Positions 61,545 through 64,000 of a DNA stretch of 64,000 bases are shown here, piece by piece. The first letter of the stretch is position 1. Every line of letters begins with the position of its first letter. The stretch is taken from the NCBI RefSeq assembly GCF_040939455.1, contig NC_134120.1, positions 56,745,001 to 56,809,000 of the forward strand, read 5' to 3'. The position numbers and the translations under genes were made by a program. The notes beneath the pieces were generated by a model. The model worked only from the letters and a program-made list of their open reading frames with translations, had not been told where the DNA came from and did no database searches. The stretch is from Microcebus murinus. Its lineage: Eukaryota > Chordata > Mammalia > Primates > Cheirogaleidae.

Positions 61545-61760
61545 CTTTCTATTTCTCTAATCTAATTTTTTATACTTATTGCTTTAATCTGTCTGTCATG
61601 CATTTGAGTTAATGAAAGAACTGAGAATATGTGGAGTGAAAATTAGAGACAAAACAAATATTTGAAAGTTGAAATGTTGCAACATAACCTCACACCATTA
61701 ACTCAAATGCATGACAGACAGATTAAAGCAATAAGTATAAAAAATTAGAGAAATAGAAAG
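61545..61760. repeat. Nearly perfect 65-bp inverted repeat with 81-bp spacer
   Basis: Left arm 61545-61614 and right arm 61696-61760 are exact complements over all 65 positions of the right arm. The only difference is a 5-base tandem duplication (CTAAT) in the left arm. Spacer 61615-61695. Arms begin CTTTCTATTTCTCTAAT and end TTTGAGTTAATG. There is no match immediately outside the arms and no target duplication. Confidence 0.97.
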
Positions 61761-62999
61761 AATAGAGGCAAATATATTTGTTTCATAAATATAAAATTTT
61801 AAAGATATGAAAAATTAGCAAAGAAAAAATAAAAATTTAACTATATAAAGATTAAAAATTCCTGAACACTTAGTTGAAAATTTAAAACAAATAATCAAAA
61901 GAAAAAATTTGCAAAAAATATAACAAAGGATCAAGATGGAAAATTTTTATATAAATCAATAAGCATACTGAAGACCCAAAAGTACATGGATAAGGGGCAT
62001 GGGGGTGGCAAGTAAATTATAAATATTTGGGAAAATGTTCACTCATACCAGTAACATTTTATAATGTAAACTTAATAACATAATTTACTCTATGAATGTG
62101 AAATGTGCAAAGTTAGAGGTAAGTAAAAATTCTTCCCACACAAGACCATCCATCATCTCAGTGTCTCTGGTATTTCCATAGCTGAAAACCTCAACATAAT
62201 CTCAGCATAGCCTACTAATTTGTCCAAGGATATCTTCCTGCTTGTCTCCTAAAATGTAAATAAATATCATACCATCCATAATCCATTTTGTATGAAAGAC
62301 TTTTTCAATTACTTTTGCGCCCCCTGCACCATGCAAAAATTCACTTATATTTGCAAGATACTTCTTGAGTCAGGAAGAGGCCTTTCACATGAACATTCCT
62401 GCCAACACAATAAAACAGATACCATAATACCAAAGACTAACAAATAGCCTCTCATGGGGTAATTTATTTTCTACATTAGTAAATAAACAAGGGTTCAAAT
62501 GCAAGTGAAATTTCTCTTGTATAATGTTACCTCCCACTGGTTCTTATAACTTGTTGCTATTCCATGTTTCCTCTGCTCTTTTATGGTGCCATATGTTTTT
62601 TTCTTCATTTATGCATAAAGTATAAGGATACTTATTTATCTTTTAAAAAAAGAATATAAAAGTAACAAATATTCAGGTCTGAAATCCATATCATTTGGCA
62701 AAGAAAAATCTAAACTTCTAAGTGAATCAATTTTCAGTCTCGTAGGTATGAATTTAAATACTGTTGACTAAGTGTTATTTTTCTTTTACTAATTAAATTT
62801 TTTCTATTTCATAATAAATATTTAATTCTTGAAATGTGGATGAATTAAGCTTAAAAATAAAAAAACAGAAATTTTCAAATGGAAAAATCACTCTTATTCA
62901 TGACTAGGAACAAGGTGAAGAGGAGACAAGTGACTCCAAAGTGAATTATTCCCAGAGTGTAACAAAAGTCATTTCAAAGTCACTTTATCATTCATAATA
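61761..62999. other. AT-rich, possible old L1 fragment at 61880-61980
   Basis: TTTGCAAAAAATATAACAAAGGATC and ATAAATCAATAAGCATAC resemble a decayed L1 ORF2 3' segment. Otherwise no recognised feature. Confidence 0.35.
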
Positions 63000-64000
63000 A
63001 TTAACTGTTTTTAAATTCAAATTTTTAGTTTGAGATAATTCTAGATTCACATGTAGATCTAAGAAATAATACAGAGTGATCTCATGCAGGCTTTATCCAG
63101 ATTCCCCAATGATCATTTCTTCCTAAAACTATAGTACGATATCACTACCAAGATACTGACAGTGGTACAGTCAAGATACAAAACAATTTCACCACCAAAA
63201 AGTTCCATTTCGGTGTCCGTTAATACCCATGTTTACTTTCCTCTGGACCTTCCTCCTACTTCTGGCAACCCAATCTACTGTCTATTTCTGTAATTTTATC
63301 ATTTCAATATGTAATCTCAGTATGGGATTTTACCCCCAGCATAATTTTCGAGAGATTCATCCAAGGTCTTCTGTAATTAAACAGTTTGTTCTTTCTTATT
63401 GCTGAGTAGAATTCCATGGTATGGACCTAGTGTAGTCAGTTTAACCATTCACCCAGTGAAGAACATCGGGGTTGTTTCCATTTTGGTGTTATTATGAATA
63501 AAGCTGCTATAGACATTCAGGTACAAGTTTTTGTGTGAACATAGTTTTCATTTATCTGGCATAAATGCCTAAGAATGCAATTGCTGGGTCATATATTAGT
63601 TGCATGTTTAGGATGGTTTTTTTTGTTTGTTTGTTTTTTATCATTTGACAAACTATTTTCCAGTGTGGCTATACCATTTTACATTACCACTAACAATGTA
63701 TAATAAATGGTCCAGTTTCTCCACATCCTCACCCGAGTTTGTGATTTTAATTTGTGTTTCCCTGATGACTGAAGATGTTGAACATCTTTTCATGTGTTTA
63801 TTTGCCATCTGTATATCCTCTTTGGTAAAATATCTATTCATGTCTTTGCATATTTAATACTTGAATTATTTCTTTATGGTTGAGTTTTGAAAATTGTATG
63901 TATTCTAGATACTAGTACATTGAATAAAATGTAGTTTTCAAATATTTTTCAGTCTATCATTTGTATTTTCATTCTAACATGGTCTTTTGCAAAGTAAAAG
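63000..64000 (-). mobile_element. Old L1 (L1M-type), running off the window
   Basis: Complement of an L1M 3'UTR and ORF2 end: GAGATAATTCTAGATTCACATG, AATTCCATGGTATGGACC, CATTCAGGTACAAGTTTTTGTG, AATTGCTGGGTCATAT and TTTCCCTGATGACTGAAGATG. All frames are broken. It continues beyond 64000. Confidence 0.75.

Noticed and set aside
62295..62335. MADE1-like end (AATTACTTTTGCGCC)
   Set aside because: Only one half-site of about 12-15 bases is present and no second arm is found nearby.

Overview
The window looks like non-coding nuclear DNA of a strepsirrhine primate, probably a lemur. The Alu copies carry the strepsirrhine form of the right arm (the motif AGTTGGCCAATTAATTTC in two copies, and a GCTAGGCTGAC-type end in the third). 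The younger L1 copies share a 3' end reading CCCCATAATATGCTGAAATAAAA, which differs from human L1PA. No intact protein-coding gene could be recognised. There is no rRNA, tRNA, CRISPR or bacterial-type operon.

Layout. 1-8 kb: an old L1M (2.8-5.5 kb) with an LTR and an MLT1 nested in it, a MIR, and a well-preserved solo LTR (6738-7228). 7.9-8.3 kb: a minus-strand open frame that could be one exon of an unidentified gene. 8.7-19.2 kb: MIR, three younger L1 pieces, an L1M split by an Alu, and a solo LTR. 19-28 kb: low-information sequence, then a long L1M (22.5-26.7 kb) with a nested MST LTR and an unusually tiny 27-base L1 insertion. 28-35.6 kb: a palindrome cluster, an Alu, two MLT1 elements, a CTTC microsatellite, a MIR and another solo LTR. 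37.2-39.2 kb: a diverged inverted repeat enclosing a CpG-rich patch with a perfect 31-bp minisatellite. 41-54 kb: an L1M with a nested Alu, then a full-length 6.5-kb L1 (45147-51671, minus) inserted in an older L1. 55-64 kb: a hAT-type MITE, a 5'-inverted L1, a CpG island (58.43-59.24 kb), a Tigger-type MITE, an almost perfect 65-bp inverted repeat, and an L1M running off the end.

The sequence is mainly a record of layered retrotransposition: several insertions have target-site duplications that can be read directly, and nesting gives their relative age. The only places with possible non-repeat function are the CpG island at 58.4-59.2 kb (a promoter, or the 5' end of a retrocopy ending in the A-run at 60402-60411), the CpG-rich patch at 38 kb, and the exon-like frame at 8 kb. 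The large L1 encodes damaged ORF1 and ORF2 and should not be able to move itself. I found no convincing new biological system; the most unusual structure is the inverted repeat at 61545-61760.
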